Source of the DNA: JAENVT01 sp040006755
GTDB taxonomy: Bacteria > Actinomycetota > Acidimicrobiia > Acidimicrobiales > Ilumatobacteraceae
Direction of reading: 5' to 3'
DNA: 30,492 nt
Assembly (NCBI GenBank): GCA_040006755.1
Contig: JBDTWJ010000027.1
Span: 1-30,492 of the forward strand
Shown here: piece by piece, positions 15,349 to 23,413 of the stretch
Numbering within the stretch: position 1 is the stretch's first letter
Layout: each line of letters opens with the position of its first letter
Translations under genes and position numbers: made by a program
Notes under the pieces: model-generated
What the model saw: only the letters and a program-made list of their open reading frames with translations
Databases searched by the model: none
What the model was told of the DNA's origin: nothing

Positions 15349-15975
15349 ATGCGAACCAGGTCAATGCTCGTCGCCGGAGTCTTCTCGCTCAGCGTGATCG
15401 CCGCCGCCTGCGGTGGCTCGTCGACCGGGTCGACAACAACCGTGCCGGCCACGGCAGCGCCGCCACAGACCGTGCCTGGTGGTGTCGTCAACCCGAACGG
15501 ACCGGAGGTCGTCGAGCCAGGAGACATCCCCGACGATCAGGTCTTCGTCACCTTCCCGTCGGCCGACGGTAAGTACTCGGTCGACGTTCCGGAGGGTTGG
15601 GCACGCATGGAACACAACGGTGGCGTCACGTTCACCGACAAGTACAACTCTGTGACCATCGAATCGAAGCCCGCTGCGTCGGCGGCGACGATCGACTCCG
15701 TGAAGACCGACGGTCTCGTCGACGTGTCGTCCGACGCGACGTTCACACTGACGGACGTGACGCCAGTGACTCGCAAGTCGGGCGACGGCATCCTCGCCAC
15801 GTATGAAATCGGCAGTGCCCCGAACGCCGTCACGGGCAAGCAGGCGCTGCTCGCCGTCGAGCGCTACGTGTTCTTCCGCAACGGAACACAGGTCACGCTG
15901 ACGTTGTCAGGAGCGAAAGGCGCAGACAACGTCGACCCATGGAAGATCGTCAGTGACTCGCTGGCGTGGATCTGA
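15349..15975 (+). CDS. Secreted lipoprotein of unknown function
   Basis: A 208-residue lipoprotein. The signal peptide (MRTRSMLVAGVFSLSVIAAAC) ends in a lipobox with Cys21, followed by a Ser/Thr/Pro-rich tether (GGSSTGSTTTVPATAAPP). The remaining part, about 65-208, has a compact fold with VTFPSADGKYSVDVPEGW and the ending VDPWKIVSDSLAWI, resembling the PsbP/LpqN-like lipoproteins in which a short peptide is cleaved into a two-layer sandwich; that assignment is tentative. A textbook AAAGGAG site precedes the ATG. It is first in the operon with two ABC ATPases and an FtsX-like permease (11 bp to the next gene), so it may be the extracytoplasmic partner of that transporter. Confidence 0.85.
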   Translation: MRTRSMLVAGVFSLSVIAAACGGSSTGSTTTVPATAAPPQTVPGGVVNPNGPEVVEPGDIPDDQVFVTFPSADGKYSVDVPEGWARMEHNGGVTFTDKYNSVTIESKPAASAATIDSVKTDGLVDVSSDATFTLTDVTPVTRKSGDGILATYEIGSAPNAVTGKQALLAVERYVFFRNGTQVTLTLSGAKGADNVDPWKIVSDSLAWI

Positions 15976-15986
15976 GCCGACCACCC

Positions 15987-16676
15987 ATGAGCCTCGACCT
16001 GTCCCCCGATCCGCCGGGGGCTCTCCTCGAAGCGGTCGACCTCTATCGCTTCTACCACTCCGGCGACGAGGAGACCCTCGCCCTGCGCGGAGTGTCGATC
16101 CGGTTGTACCCGCACGAGGTCGTCGCCGTCACGGGGCCATCCGGTTCGGGGAAATCGACCTTGCTGGCCTGTCTAGCTGGACTGGACGAGCCCGACGGCG
16201 GCAGCGTCCGGGTCGCGGGCGAGATGATGTCTCGCCGTCCCGAAGCCCAACGTGCCGCGCTGCGCGCTCGAACCGTAGGGATGCTGTTCCAGGCAGGCAA
16301 CCTGCTCGACCATCTCAGCGTCGAGCAGAACGTGGTGCTGGCGCAGAGGCTGGCTGGACGAGTCGACCGACACCGTGTGTCCGAGCTCTTGTCGGAGGTC
16401 GGTCTTGCGGATCGTGCCGGTGCAAATCCCGCAACGCTGTCGGGTGGCGAGGCTGCCCGAGCCGGCCTGGCCGTGGCCCTGGCCAACGACCCCGCGGTGA
16501 TTCTCGCGGACGAACCGACCGGCGAGCTCGATGAGGTCGCCTCGGCGCGAATCATGGAATTGCTCCGCAGGCACTCATGCGCCGGAGCCGCCGTGTTGGT
16601 CGTCACGCACAACAGCGACGTCGCAGCAGCTGCCGATCGTGAGATCAGCATGCTCGACGGGCAGGTAGCGCGATGA
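15987..16676 (+). CDS. ABC transporter ATP-binding protein (MacB/LolD type, first of two)
   Basis: A 229-residue ATPase with all ABC motifs: Walker A GPSGSGKS (50-57), Q-loop Gln102 (MLFQAGN), signature LSGGE (151-155), Walker B VILADE (171-176) and the H-loop His208 (VVTHN). The order and the LADEPTGELD sequence match MacB/LolD-type ATPases that drive FtsX-like permeases. After the signature it reads AARAGLAVALA where most have QQRVAIARAL. ATG 15987 is chosen over an in-frame GTG at 15966 that lies in the lipoprotein gene. The stop overlaps the next start (ATGA), so the two ATPases are co-translated and may form a heterodimer. Confidence 0.92.
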   Translation: MSLDLSPDPPGALLEAVDLYRFYHSGDEETLALRGVSIRLYPHEVVAVTGPSGSGKSTLLACLAGLDEPDGGSVRVAGEMMSRRPEAQRAALRARTVGMLFQAGNLLDHLSVEQNVVLAQRLAGRVDRHRVSELLSEVGLADRAGANPATLSGGEAARAGLAVALANDPAVILADEPTGELDEVASARIMELLRRHSCAGAAVLVVTHNSDVAAAADREISMLDGQVAR

Positions 16677-17374
16677 CCAGCCAGTTGAACGGCGAGATGA
16701 CTGGCGACATCGTCGTGCGTGCCCGCGATGTCGCTCGCACCTTCGGCAAGGGCCCAACAGCAGTGATAGCCGTGCATGGCGTGTCGTGCGAAGTTCATGC
16801 CTGCGAGCAGGTCGCGCTCACCGGGCCTTCGGGATCCGGCAAGACCACGCTGCTGCATCTCTTCGCCGGGCTCGACGTGCCGACGACCGGCGACATCGAT
16901 TGGCCGGCCATCGGCAGCATCCACGAACTTCGGCCGGGCCCGATTGCCGTGGTGTTCCAGGGCCCGAGCCTTCTCCCGCCCCTGGATGTCGTCGAGAACG
17001 TCGCGCTGCCACTGCTGCTGCAAGGGACGAATCGTGCGACGGCACGGTCGGAGGCGATCGTCGCACTCGAACGTCTCGACCTCATGGCACTGGCATCGAA
17101 GCTTCCCGAGGAACTGTCCGGCGGGCAGGCACAACGAGTCGCCGTGGCCAGGGTGCTTGCCGGCCAACCGCGTCTGATCCTGGCTGACGAGCCCACGGGG
17201 CAGCTCGACCATGCCAGTGGCGCGCTGGTCGTCGATGCGCTGATCGAAGCAGCGACGACGCTCGGCGCTGCCCTGATCGTCAACACCCACGACCGGGCGA
17301 TCTCGGACCGCTTCGACATCCACTGGTCAATGGCTGGCGGTCGGCTCACGGAGAAGGCACCGACACCATGCTGA
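16673..17374 (+). CDS. ABC transporter ATP-binding protein (MacB/LolD type, second of two)
   Basis: A 233-residue ATPase with Walker A GPSGSGKT (51-58), Q-loop Gln96 (VVFQGPS), signature LSGGQ (148-152), Walker B LILADE (168-173), D-loop GQLD and H-loop His206 (NTHDR). All catalytic positions are intact. It is clearly different from the ATPase just upstream (about the level of distant family members), so this is not a recent duplicate. Translation is coupled at both ends: ATGA overlap with the first ATPase and a 7-bp overlap with the permease. Two ATPases to one permease gene suggests a heterodimeric engine, in which each ATPase contacts one half of the fused permease. Confidence 0.92.
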   Translation: MTSQLNGEMTGDIVVRARDVARTFGKGPTAVIAVHGVSCEVHACEQVALTGPSGSGKTTLLHLFAGLDVPTTGDIDWPAIGSIHELRPGPIAVVFQGPSLLPPLDVVENVALPLLLQGTNRATARSEAIVALERLDLMALASKLPEELSGGQAQRVAVARVLAGQPRLILADEPTGQLDHASGALVVDALIEAATTLGAALIVNTHDRAISDRFDIHWSMAGGRLTEKAPTPC

Positions 17375-20067
17375 CCCATCATCCTCTGCAGTCGACGCGC
17401 TTGTACACGACTTGGACTCGCGGGCTCGTGCGCCGTCGAAGCGGACGACTGACCGCGACTGCAATAGGGGTAGCCCTCGCCGTCGGACTGCTCGCTTCGC
17501 TCGGATCGTTTCTCTCCGCGTCCAAGACCACGATGACCCGCCGAGCAATCGACACCGTTGCCGTCGATTGGCAGGTCGAGGCGCAACCCGCCGCCGACCC
17601 GTCAGCGATGGCATCGCAGGTCGCTGCGACCCCTCATGTGGTGGCGTCGGAAGTGACCCTGTTCGGCACTACCGCGGGGTTCGAGTCGTCGAAGGACGGC
17701 ACCACCCGAACGACCGGCGCGGGACAGGTGCTCGGCATCACCGACTCGTACCGCACCACGTTCCCGGGACAGTTTCGCGATCTCACCGGAGCGAGCACAG
17801 GTGTGCTGCTGTTCCAACAGACCGCAGCCAACCTCGGCGCCGCGCCCGGTGACACCATCAGCATCGGTCGTGCGGGACTCTCTCCGGTCACCGTGACGGT
17901 CGCCGGCATCGTCGATCTTCCCCAGGCCGACTCACTGTTCCAGGCGGTCGGCGCACCCGTCGGCGCTCAGCCGCAAGCACCACCAGACAACGTGCTGATC
18001 CTTCCCGCGACCACCTGGCACGAGGTCTTCGACCCACTGGCCACGAAGCGCCCCGACCTCGTGAAAACCCAAATCCATGCCCGTCTCGATCACAAGCTGC
18101 CTGGCGATCCGGCTGCTGCCTACGGCGACGTCACCGGCCAGGCCCGCAACTTCGAGGTGAAGCTCGCAGGCGCTGGCCTCGTCGGCGACAACCTCGGCGT
18201 CACCCTGTCGAGCGCCCGCAGTGACGCCTTGTACGCACAGGTGCTGTTCCTGTTCCTCGGCGTCCCCGGCGCGGTGCTCGCGGGTCTACTGACCGCCGCG
18301 GTCGCCGCATCCGGCCGCGACCGTCGACGGCGCGAGCAAGCGCTGCTGCGCACACGCGGAGCGACGACACGACAGCTGGTCGGCCTCGGGATCACTGAGG
18401 CAGTCATCGTCGGCGTCGTCGGCTCGGCCCTCGGGCTCGGTCTCGCGGTGATCGTCGGCCGTCTCGTATTTGGCACCACCAGCTTTGGCGCCACCACCAG
18501 CGCGGCGATCGGGTGGTCCACCGCAGCAGTGTTGGGCGGGCTGGTCGTCGCCGCAGCCAGCATCGCCATCCCGGCGCGCCGAGACGCTCGGGACATCACC
18601 GTGGCGGCGGCGCGGCGCAGCGTCGGCCGCGCAGCGAACCCCCGGTGGATGCGCTGGGGTCTCGACGTCATAGTGCTCGGACTCTCCCTACTGGTGTTCT
18701 GGCTCACGTCGCGCAGCGGCTACAAACTGGTGCTCGCGGTCGAAGGTGTGCCGACCATCTCCGTCAGCTACTGGGCCTTCGCAGGACCCGCGCTGCTGTG
18801 GGTCGGGGCAGGGCTCTTCAGCTATCGGCTCACCAACCTCATCGTCGGCCGCGGTCGTCCGATACTTGGTGCGGCATTGCATCCAATCGCGGGATCGATG
18901 TCCGACATTGCTGCGGCGAGCATGCAACGCCAGCGCCGGCTCATTGCCCGCGGTGCAGCCCTCGTTGCCCTCACCGTCGGTTTCGCCGCCTCGACCGCCG
19001 TCTTCAACGCGACATATCGCCAACAGGCAAATGTCGACGCGGTGCTGTCCAACGGCGCCGACGTGACCGTGACCACTTCACCCGGAACGGTCGTGTCGCC
19101 GAACTCAGCTACGGCAACGACGATCGCCGCGACCACCGGTATCAAACACGTCGAACCAATCCAGCATCGCTTTGCGTATGTCGGTGCAGACCTCCAAGAT
19201 CTCTATGGCGTCAACAGCACAACGATCGTCGATGCCGGCCGACTGCAGAACGGCTACTTCCAAGGTGGTACTGCGAAGGAATTGATGGCAACACTCGGCG
19301 CGAAACGGGACAGTCTTCTCGTATCGGCCGAGACCGTTCACGACTTCCAGCTGCTGCCCGGTGATGCCATCACGCTCCGTCTCCAGAACGGAACAACCAA
19401 GCAATACACCGACGTTGCCTTCCACTACGTCGGTGTCGCCAAGGAGTTCCCAACGGCACCGCACGACAGTTTCCTCATCGCCAATTCCGACTACATCGCC
19501 AAGATGACTGGTAGCGACACCATCGGAGCCTTCCTGGTCGATACGGGCGGCATCAACATCTCCTCGATCGCAGGAACCCTCCGCCAACAGCTCGGCACCA
19601 GTGCGACCGTCACCGACATCGTGGACAGCCGCAAGGTCATCGGATCGAGCCTGACCGCTGTCGATCTGCAAGGACTCACGCAAGTCGAACTCGGATTCGC
19701 CCTAGCGCTCGCGGCCGCAGCAACCGGACTCACCCTGTGGCTCGGCCTCACCGAACGCCGGCGCACGTTCACCATCGCGTCCGCGCTCGGCGCCAACCGA
19801 CGACAGCTTGGAGGAATCGTGTGGGCCGAAGCGGGTGTCATCACCATCGCCGGCCTCGCGACGGGAACGGTCGCGGCTTGGGCGCTGTCCAACATGCTCG
19901 TCAAGGTTTTGCACGGCGTGTTCGATCCAGCCCCCGAGACCCTCGCCGTTCCGTGGTCTTACCTCGGCACCGTTCTCGTCATCGCCGTCGTGTCGACCGC
20001 CATCGCCGGCGTCGCAGCCATCCGCAGTTCACGAACCCCGCACGTCGAACTGCTCCGGACCCTCTGA
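17368..20067 (+). CDS. Large FtsX-like ABC permease
   Basis: An 899-residue membrane protein. TM1 is at about 29-48, followed by a large extracellular domain (about 50-285). The first FtsX core has three helices around 288-410, with the cytoplasmic coupling segment RREQALLRTRGATTRQL. Further helices are near 430-455, 468-490 and 535-560. A second extracellular domain runs about 560-770, and a second FtsX core sits at the C-terminus, with ERRRTFTIASALGANRRQL as the matching coupling segment. The two FtsX halves are thus fused in one chain, as in the large bacterial permeases that move peptides, lipids or lipoproteins rather than nutrients. Substrate unknown. Probable export or mechanotransmission from a lipoprotein is inferred from the operon. 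ATG 17368 overlaps the ATPase stop by 7 bp. Confidence 0.9.
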   Translation: MLTHHPLQSTRLYTTWTRGLVRRRSGRLTATAIGVALAVGLLASLGSFLSASKTTMTRRAIDTVAVDWQVEAQPAADPSAMASQVAATPHVVASEVTLFGTTAGFESSKDGTTRTTGAGQVLGITDSYRTTFPGQFRDLTGASTGVLLFQQTAANLGAAPGDTISIGRAGLSPVTVTVAGIVDLPQADSLFQAVGAPVGAQPQAPPDNVLILPATTWHEVFDPLATKRPDLVKTQIHARLDHKLPGDPAAAYGDVTGQARNFEVKLAGAGLVGDNLGVTLSSARSDALYAQVLFLFLGVPGAVLAGLLTAAVAASGRDRRRREQALLRTRGATTRQLVGLGITEAVIVGVVGSALGLGLAVIVGRLVFGTTSFGATTSAAIGWSTAAVLGGLVVAAASIAIPARRDARDITVAAARRSVGRAANPRWMRWGLDVIVLGLSLLVFWLTSRSGYKLVLAVEGVPTISVSYWAFAGPALLWVGAGLFSYRLTNLIVGRGRPILGAALHPIAGSMSDIAAASMQRQRRLIARGAALVALTVGFAASTAVFNATYRQQANVDAVLSNGADVTVTTSPGTVVSPNSATATTIAATTGIKHVEPIQHRFAYVGADLQDLYGVNSTTIVDAGRLQNGYFQGGTAKELMATLGAKRDSLLVSAETVHDFQLLPGDAITLRLQNGTTKQYTDVAFHYVGVAKEFPTAPHDSFLIANSDYIAKMTGSDTIGAFLVDTGGINISSIAGTLRQQLGTSATVTDIVDSRKVIGSSLTAVDLQGLTQVELGFALALAAAATGLTLWLGLTERRRTFTIASALGANRRQLGGIVWAEAGVITIAGLATGTVAAWALSNMLVKVLHGVFDPAPETLAVPWSYLGTVLVIAVVSTAIAGVAAIRSSRTPHVELLRTL

Positions 20068-20155
20068 CACGGTTTACCGAGCGTTGAACGAACTCGACCG
20101 AGCCGCTTACCACCACTGTCGTACCGTGACCCGCCTCCGAGAGAATCGAGCGGCA

Positions 20156-20956
20156 ATGGCAACCAGTACGAGGTCAATGGATGCAGCGACCAGGCGGTCC
20201 GAGATCATGACGATGGTCAGCAAGGTCCCAGAGGTCACGATCTACTTCTGGATCATCAAGGTCCTCGCCACTACCGTCGGCGAAACCGCCGCGGATTTCT
20301 TGTCCGACACCTTGAACCTCGGCCTGACCAACACGACGTACATCATGAGTGCACTGCTTGCCGCCGCCCTTGTGTTCCAGTTCAGGGCACGCAAGTATGT
20401 GCCACCGATCTACTGGCTCGTGGTTGTGCTGATCAGCATCGTCGGCACCTTGATCACCGACAATCTCGTCGACAATCTCGGTGTCAGTCTCGAAGCCAGC
20501 ACCGCCCTATTCGCGGTCGCCCTCGCGATCACATTCGTATCCTGCTACGCGAGTGAACGCACCCTGTCCATCCACTCGATCCGATCGACCAGGCGTGAGG
20601 CCTTCTACTGGCTGGCGATCCTGTTCACCTTTGCCCTCGGCACTGCGGCCGGCGATCTCGTAGCCGAAAAGCTCGACGTCGGGTACTGGAAGTCTGCATT
20701 GATCTTCGCCGCAGCGATAGCGGTGGTTGCCGCTGCGCACTACTACGTGAACCTGAATGCAATTCTCGCCTTCTGGATCGCCTACATCCTCACCCGGCCG
20801 CTCGGCGCGTCGATCGGCGACTACCTCTCGCAACCTCGCGCTGACCGTGGTCTCGGGCTTGGCACCGTCGGCACCAGTGCGATCTTCCTGGCCACGATCG
20901 TCGGTGTCGTCGCGTACCTCGCGAAAACCAAGAAAGACCAGCCCGTCGTAGGCTGA
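20156..20956 (+). CDS. Fourfold-repeat integral membrane protein (DUF347/COG4705-like)
   Basis: A 266-residue membrane protein with about eight helices. Four copies of an aromatic-Trp, ten residues on Gly, five more on Asp, stand at 31-47, 86-102, 151-167 and 206-222. The Gly-to-Asp segments read GETAAD, GTLITD, GTAAGD and GASIGD. The Trp-to-Gly and Gly-to-Asp distances are identical in all four. This matches the uncharacterised DUF347 (COG4705) family as I recall it; its function is unknown to me, though intramembrane Asp/Glu suggest ion or small-solute transport. The start is ATG 20156; the frame is open for 116 codons further upstream but that overlaps the permease gene. Only 4 bp separate it from the regulator at 20961, so it is co-transcribed with a two-component pair. 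Confidence 0.85.
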   Translation: MATSTRSMDAATRRSEIMTMVSKVPEVTIYFWIIKVLATTVGETAADFLSDTLNLGLTNTTYIMSALLAAALVFQFRARKYVPPIYWLVVVLISIVGTLITDNLVDNLGVSLEASTALFAVALAITFVSCYASERTLSIHSIRSTRREAFYWLAILFTFALGTAAGDLVAEKLDVGYWKSALIFAAAIAVVAAAHYYVNLNAILAFWIAYILTRPLGASIGDYLSQPRADRGLGLGTVGTSAIFLATIVGVVAYLAKTKKDQPVVG

Positions 20957-20960
20957 CTCG

Positions 20961-21632
20961 GTGGTACCTCGCATCCTGATCGTCGAGGACGACGAGTCCA
21001 TCGGTCGAGCAGTGAGCGAGTCGCTGGCGTCTCACGGGTATCTCGTGGATTGGTGCCTCGACGGCGAATCGGTCGCGGCCCTCATCGACAGAGCAGTACC
21101 CGACCTTGTGCTGCTCGACGCCGGCCTTCCCGACATCGACGGTTTCACGCTGTGTCGTTGGTTGCGGGGTAAGCACCGTGATTTGCCGATCGTGCTCGTC
21201 ACAGCGCGCGATGCCGAGATCGACATCGTTGTCGGTCTCGACGCCGGCGCAAGCGACTACGTCACCAAACCGTTCTCGATGAACATCCTGCTCGCGCGGG
21301 TTCGCGCTCACCTCCGTGGAGCGGAGGCAGCCGATTCCAATGCGGCGATCGAACTCGGCGAGCTGAGGGTTGATCCGGCGGCGTATGTCGCGACGGTCGC
21401 CGGCCAACCGATCGACCTACGTCGACGGGAGTTCGAGTTGCTCGTCCTGCTGTGCCGTGAGGCGGGTCGCGTCGCCACCCGCGAACGGCTTCTCTCCGAA
21501 ATCTGGGACCTTCACTGGGAGAGCTCGACCAAAACGCTCGACATGCATGTCATGGCCCTTCGTCACAAGCTCGGCGAGGCGATCGACATCGTCACAGTGC
21601 GAGGGGTTGGTTACCGGCTGGTCATCCCGTGA
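20961..21632 (+). CDS. OmpR/PhoB-family response regulator (paralogue of 14522)
   Basis: A 223-residue response regulator starting at GTG 20961. The receiver domain shows the ED-D acidic cluster, phospho-Asp53 in VLLDAGLPDIDG, a Thr in LVTAR, and Lys in YVTKPFS. The winged helix carries LRRREFELLVLLCREAGRVATRERLLSEIWD, then WESSTKTLDMHVMALRHKL and TVRGVGYRL. It is close to the regulator at 14522 (GLPDIDG, EIDIVVGLDAGASDY vs ELDIVVGLDAGAIDY, and the WD-HW--STKTLD helix). The overlap with the kinase is GTGA at 21629-21632. It follows the fourfold-repeat membrane protein by 4 bp. Confidence 0.93.
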   Translation: MVPRILIVEDDESIGRAVSESLASHGYLVDWCLDGESVAALIDRAVPDLVLLDAGLPDIDGFTLCRWLRGKHRDLPIVLVTARDAEIDIVVGLDAGASDYVTKPFSMNILLARVRAHLRGAEAADSNAAIELGELRVDPAAYVATVAGQPIDLRRREFELLVLLCREAGRVATRERLLSEIWDLHWESSTKTLDMHVMALRHKLGEAIDIVTVRGVGYRLVIP

Positions 21633-22918
21633 GGCGTCGGATCACCGAGGCGATAGTTGGAGTGTCGGCGCTGATCCTGGTCGTTCTCGGAGTGCCACTC
21701 GCACTTGTCATCCACAAGTCGATTCTCGACTCCGAAGTTGTCGAGCTGCAAGCCACGGCTGCGCGAACCCTGACCGAGATCCAGGTGCCGATCGATCGCT
21801 CTCAACTCGCCGCTCTCAGCAGCGAACCTGACACACCGCCTCCCTTCAGCGTGTACGACGCGGCTGGCAGCCTTGTGTTCGGTGACGGGCCGGCTCAGGC
21901 GGACTCGGCCGTTCGACGCGCGCTGGCCGGCGACCAGGCATCGACGACCGACGGCGAGATCGTCGTTGCGACGCCCATTTCGGATGACACCAATGAGCGA
22001 GTCGTCGGAGCGCTTCGACTCACCGAATCTCTTGCCGAGCCCAATCATCGCTCCAGAGTCGCGTGGCTCGAGATGGCGGCGACTGGTCTCACGGCCCTTG
22101 CTCTCGGCTGGCTGATCGCCGAACGCCTCGCCCGCCGTCTCTCACAACCGGTCACGGACCTCGCCGCAGCTGCAGTACGAATGGGCGATGGTGGTGCGCT
22201 GGCCAGACCCACGAAGTCTTCGGGCGTCAGCGAGATCGACACACTTGCCAATGCGCTCGCTGACTCCTCCGTCAGGATCAACGACGCCCTAGCTCGTGAG
22301 CGGCGGTTCAGCGCCGATGTTTCCCACCAACTGCGCACACCTCTCACCGCGATCCGGCTTCGGCTCGAGGCGGCTCGCTCGCAGCACGCCCCCGACACGA
22401 TCGAATCCGCGCTCGACGATCTTCACCGACTCGAACAAACCGTGGATCACCTTCTTGCGTTCGCCCGTGACTCCATTCCTGCGACGTCCACCGTTCGTCC
22501 CGCCGAGACCGCGCGCCAGGCCGCGGATCGATGGCACGACCGCGTTGTTGCCGCGGGTCGCCACCTGACGATCAAGACCTCTGAACCGATCACGACTCGT
22601 GGTTCAGTCGCATCGACCGAACAGATCCTCGACGTGCTCATCGACAACGCTCTGCATCACGGCGACGGCGACATCACGATCACGCAGCGCAGAATCGCGG
22701 GCGGCGCAGCCATCGACGTCTGCGACGAAGGGATGCACATCGAGTCGACTGACGCCGAGCGAATCTTCGAGCGAGGCCACGGGGACCGCAACGGCATCGG
22801 CCTCGCGCTGGCGCGATCAATCGCAGAAGCCGAAGGCGGACGCCTCATCCTCTCTCGACGATCGCCGACGACCTTCTCCCTCATCCTGCTCGAACCCGAG
22901 CAGAACGGCGAACCCTGA
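21629..22918 (+). CDS. HAMP-domain sensor histidine kinase (paralogue of 13254)
   Basis: A 429-residue sensor kinase beginning at GTG 21629. TM1 is at about 8-30, the extracellular domain at about 31-140, and TM2 at about 145-166. The HAMP segment includes RRLSQPVTDLAAAAVRM. The H box is FSADVSHQLRTPLTAI (His233). The ATPase domain has N box LIDNALHHGDG (Asn340), G1 written DEGMHI (Asp366; the second Gly of the usual DxGxG is lost) and G2 NGIGLALA. The HQLRTPL box and the MRRR-GVPLA-VI N-terminus are shared with the kinase at 13254. The altered G1 box may slow ATP turnover or shift balance to phosphatase activity, which is inference. Confidence 0.92.
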   Translation: MRRRITEAIVGVSALILVVLGVPLALVIHKSILDSEVVELQATAARTLTEIQVPIDRSQLAALSSEPDTPPPFSVYDAAGSLVFGDGPAQADSAVRRALAGDQASTTDGEIVVATPISDDTNERVVGALRLTESLAEPNHRSRVAWLEMAATGLTALALGWLIAERLARRLSQPVTDLAAAAVRMGDGGALARPTKSSGVSEIDTLANALADSSVRINDALARERRFSADVSHQLRTPLTAIRLRLEAARSQHAPDTIESALDDLHRLEQTVDHLLAFARDSIPATSTVRPAETARQAADRWHDRVVAAGRHLTIKTSEPITTRGSVASTEQILDVLIDNALHHGDGDITITQRRIAGGAAIDVCDEGMHIESTDAERIFERGHGDRNGIGLALARSIAEAEGGRLILSRRSPTTFSLILLEPEQNGEP

Positions 22919-23108
22919 TCTCTTCGGTTTTCTGTGAGCAGGCAAACGTTCCGCGCGTTTCGAGGCGCACCGATCGTCGGCTCGGCGGCCGCGTCTCACG
23001 AACGCGTCAGCGTTGGGCGCACACGTCTCGAAGTGAACTGTGCAGTCGATATGAGCGGATCGCGAATTTCAAGATGAGGGCAGATCAGAAATTCGTGTTG
23101 TCAGTGCC

Positions 23109-23169
23109 GATCTGGGCGCCAACGCCCGACATTGCAAGGGGGCGTACGGGCGACGTTGGCGCCCAGATC
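23109..23169. repeat. Large hairpin: 16-bp perfect inverted repeat
   Basis: GATCTGGGCGCCAACG (23109-23124) is exactly repeated in inverted orientation at 23154-23169. A further CCCG/CGGG match extends the stem inward past a 3-nt bulge. The loop is about 20 nt. It sits in the convergent intergenic region. Function could be a bidirectional terminator or a dispersed palindromic repeat; the sequence alone cannot tell. Confidence 0.75.
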
Positions 23170-23211
23170 CACCGCTGTTGTGGAACTCGGAACCGTCCAC
23201 CGCCGAGAGCT

Positions 23212-23230
23212 CCACGCGTGCCCCGCGTGG
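23212..23230. repeat. Small hairpin CCACGCG/CGCGTGG
   Basis: CCACGCG (23212-23218) and CGCGTGG (23224-23230) form a 7-bp G/C-rich stem with a 5-nt loop between the two larger palindromic elements. It is visible but short. Confidence 0.5.
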
Positions 23231-23287
23231 TGGACACCCGACGACTGATGCGCCGAGCTCAGCCACGCTGCCTCACCATGGTCACCC

Positions 23288-23392
23288 GCGATGAGAGATG
23301 AGCCGGACCCTTCCGCACATTTCTCATCGCTTTGCCGAGTACCTCGAACGCGATGAGAGATCTGCGGTCTCTGGCGGCTCATCTCTCATCGC
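23288..23392. repeat. Alternating palindromic array with four GCGATGAGA copies
   Basis: Nonamers GCGATGAGA stand at 23288-23296 (+), 23322-23330 (-), 23350-23358 (+) and 23384-23392 (-), so orientation alternates. The outer pair extends to a 17-bp perfect inverted repeat, GCGATGAGAGATGAGCC (23288-23304) against its reverse complement at 23376-23392. Two adjacent stem-loops or one long cruciform can form. This looks like a REP-like dispersed palindrome or a paired terminator between converging genes. Confidence 0.75.
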
Positions 23393-23413
23393 ACAGTTCA
23401 GCTGCGATCGCTC

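Larger units (their letters stand above)
22919..23413. other. Intergenic region rich in inverted repeats, no gene seen
   Basis: About 495 bp lie between the end of a plus-strand kinase gene and the end of the minus-strand HD-GYP gene, so the genes on both sides converge. Open frames here look like composition artefacts. The region holds several palindromes, listed separately. A weak imperfect stem after the kinase stop (CAGAACGGCGAA against TTCGGTTTTCTG, about 22900-22936) with a short T-run could be its terminator. There is no tRNA, integrase or IS signature. Confidence 0.6.

Noticed and set aside
16052..17323. Minus-strand 423-codon frame over the ATPase genes
   Set aside because: Shadow of two well-supported ATPases.
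23288..23392. Repeats considered as a CRISPR array
   Set aside because: Copies alternate in orientation, are only 9 bp, and no cas gene is present.
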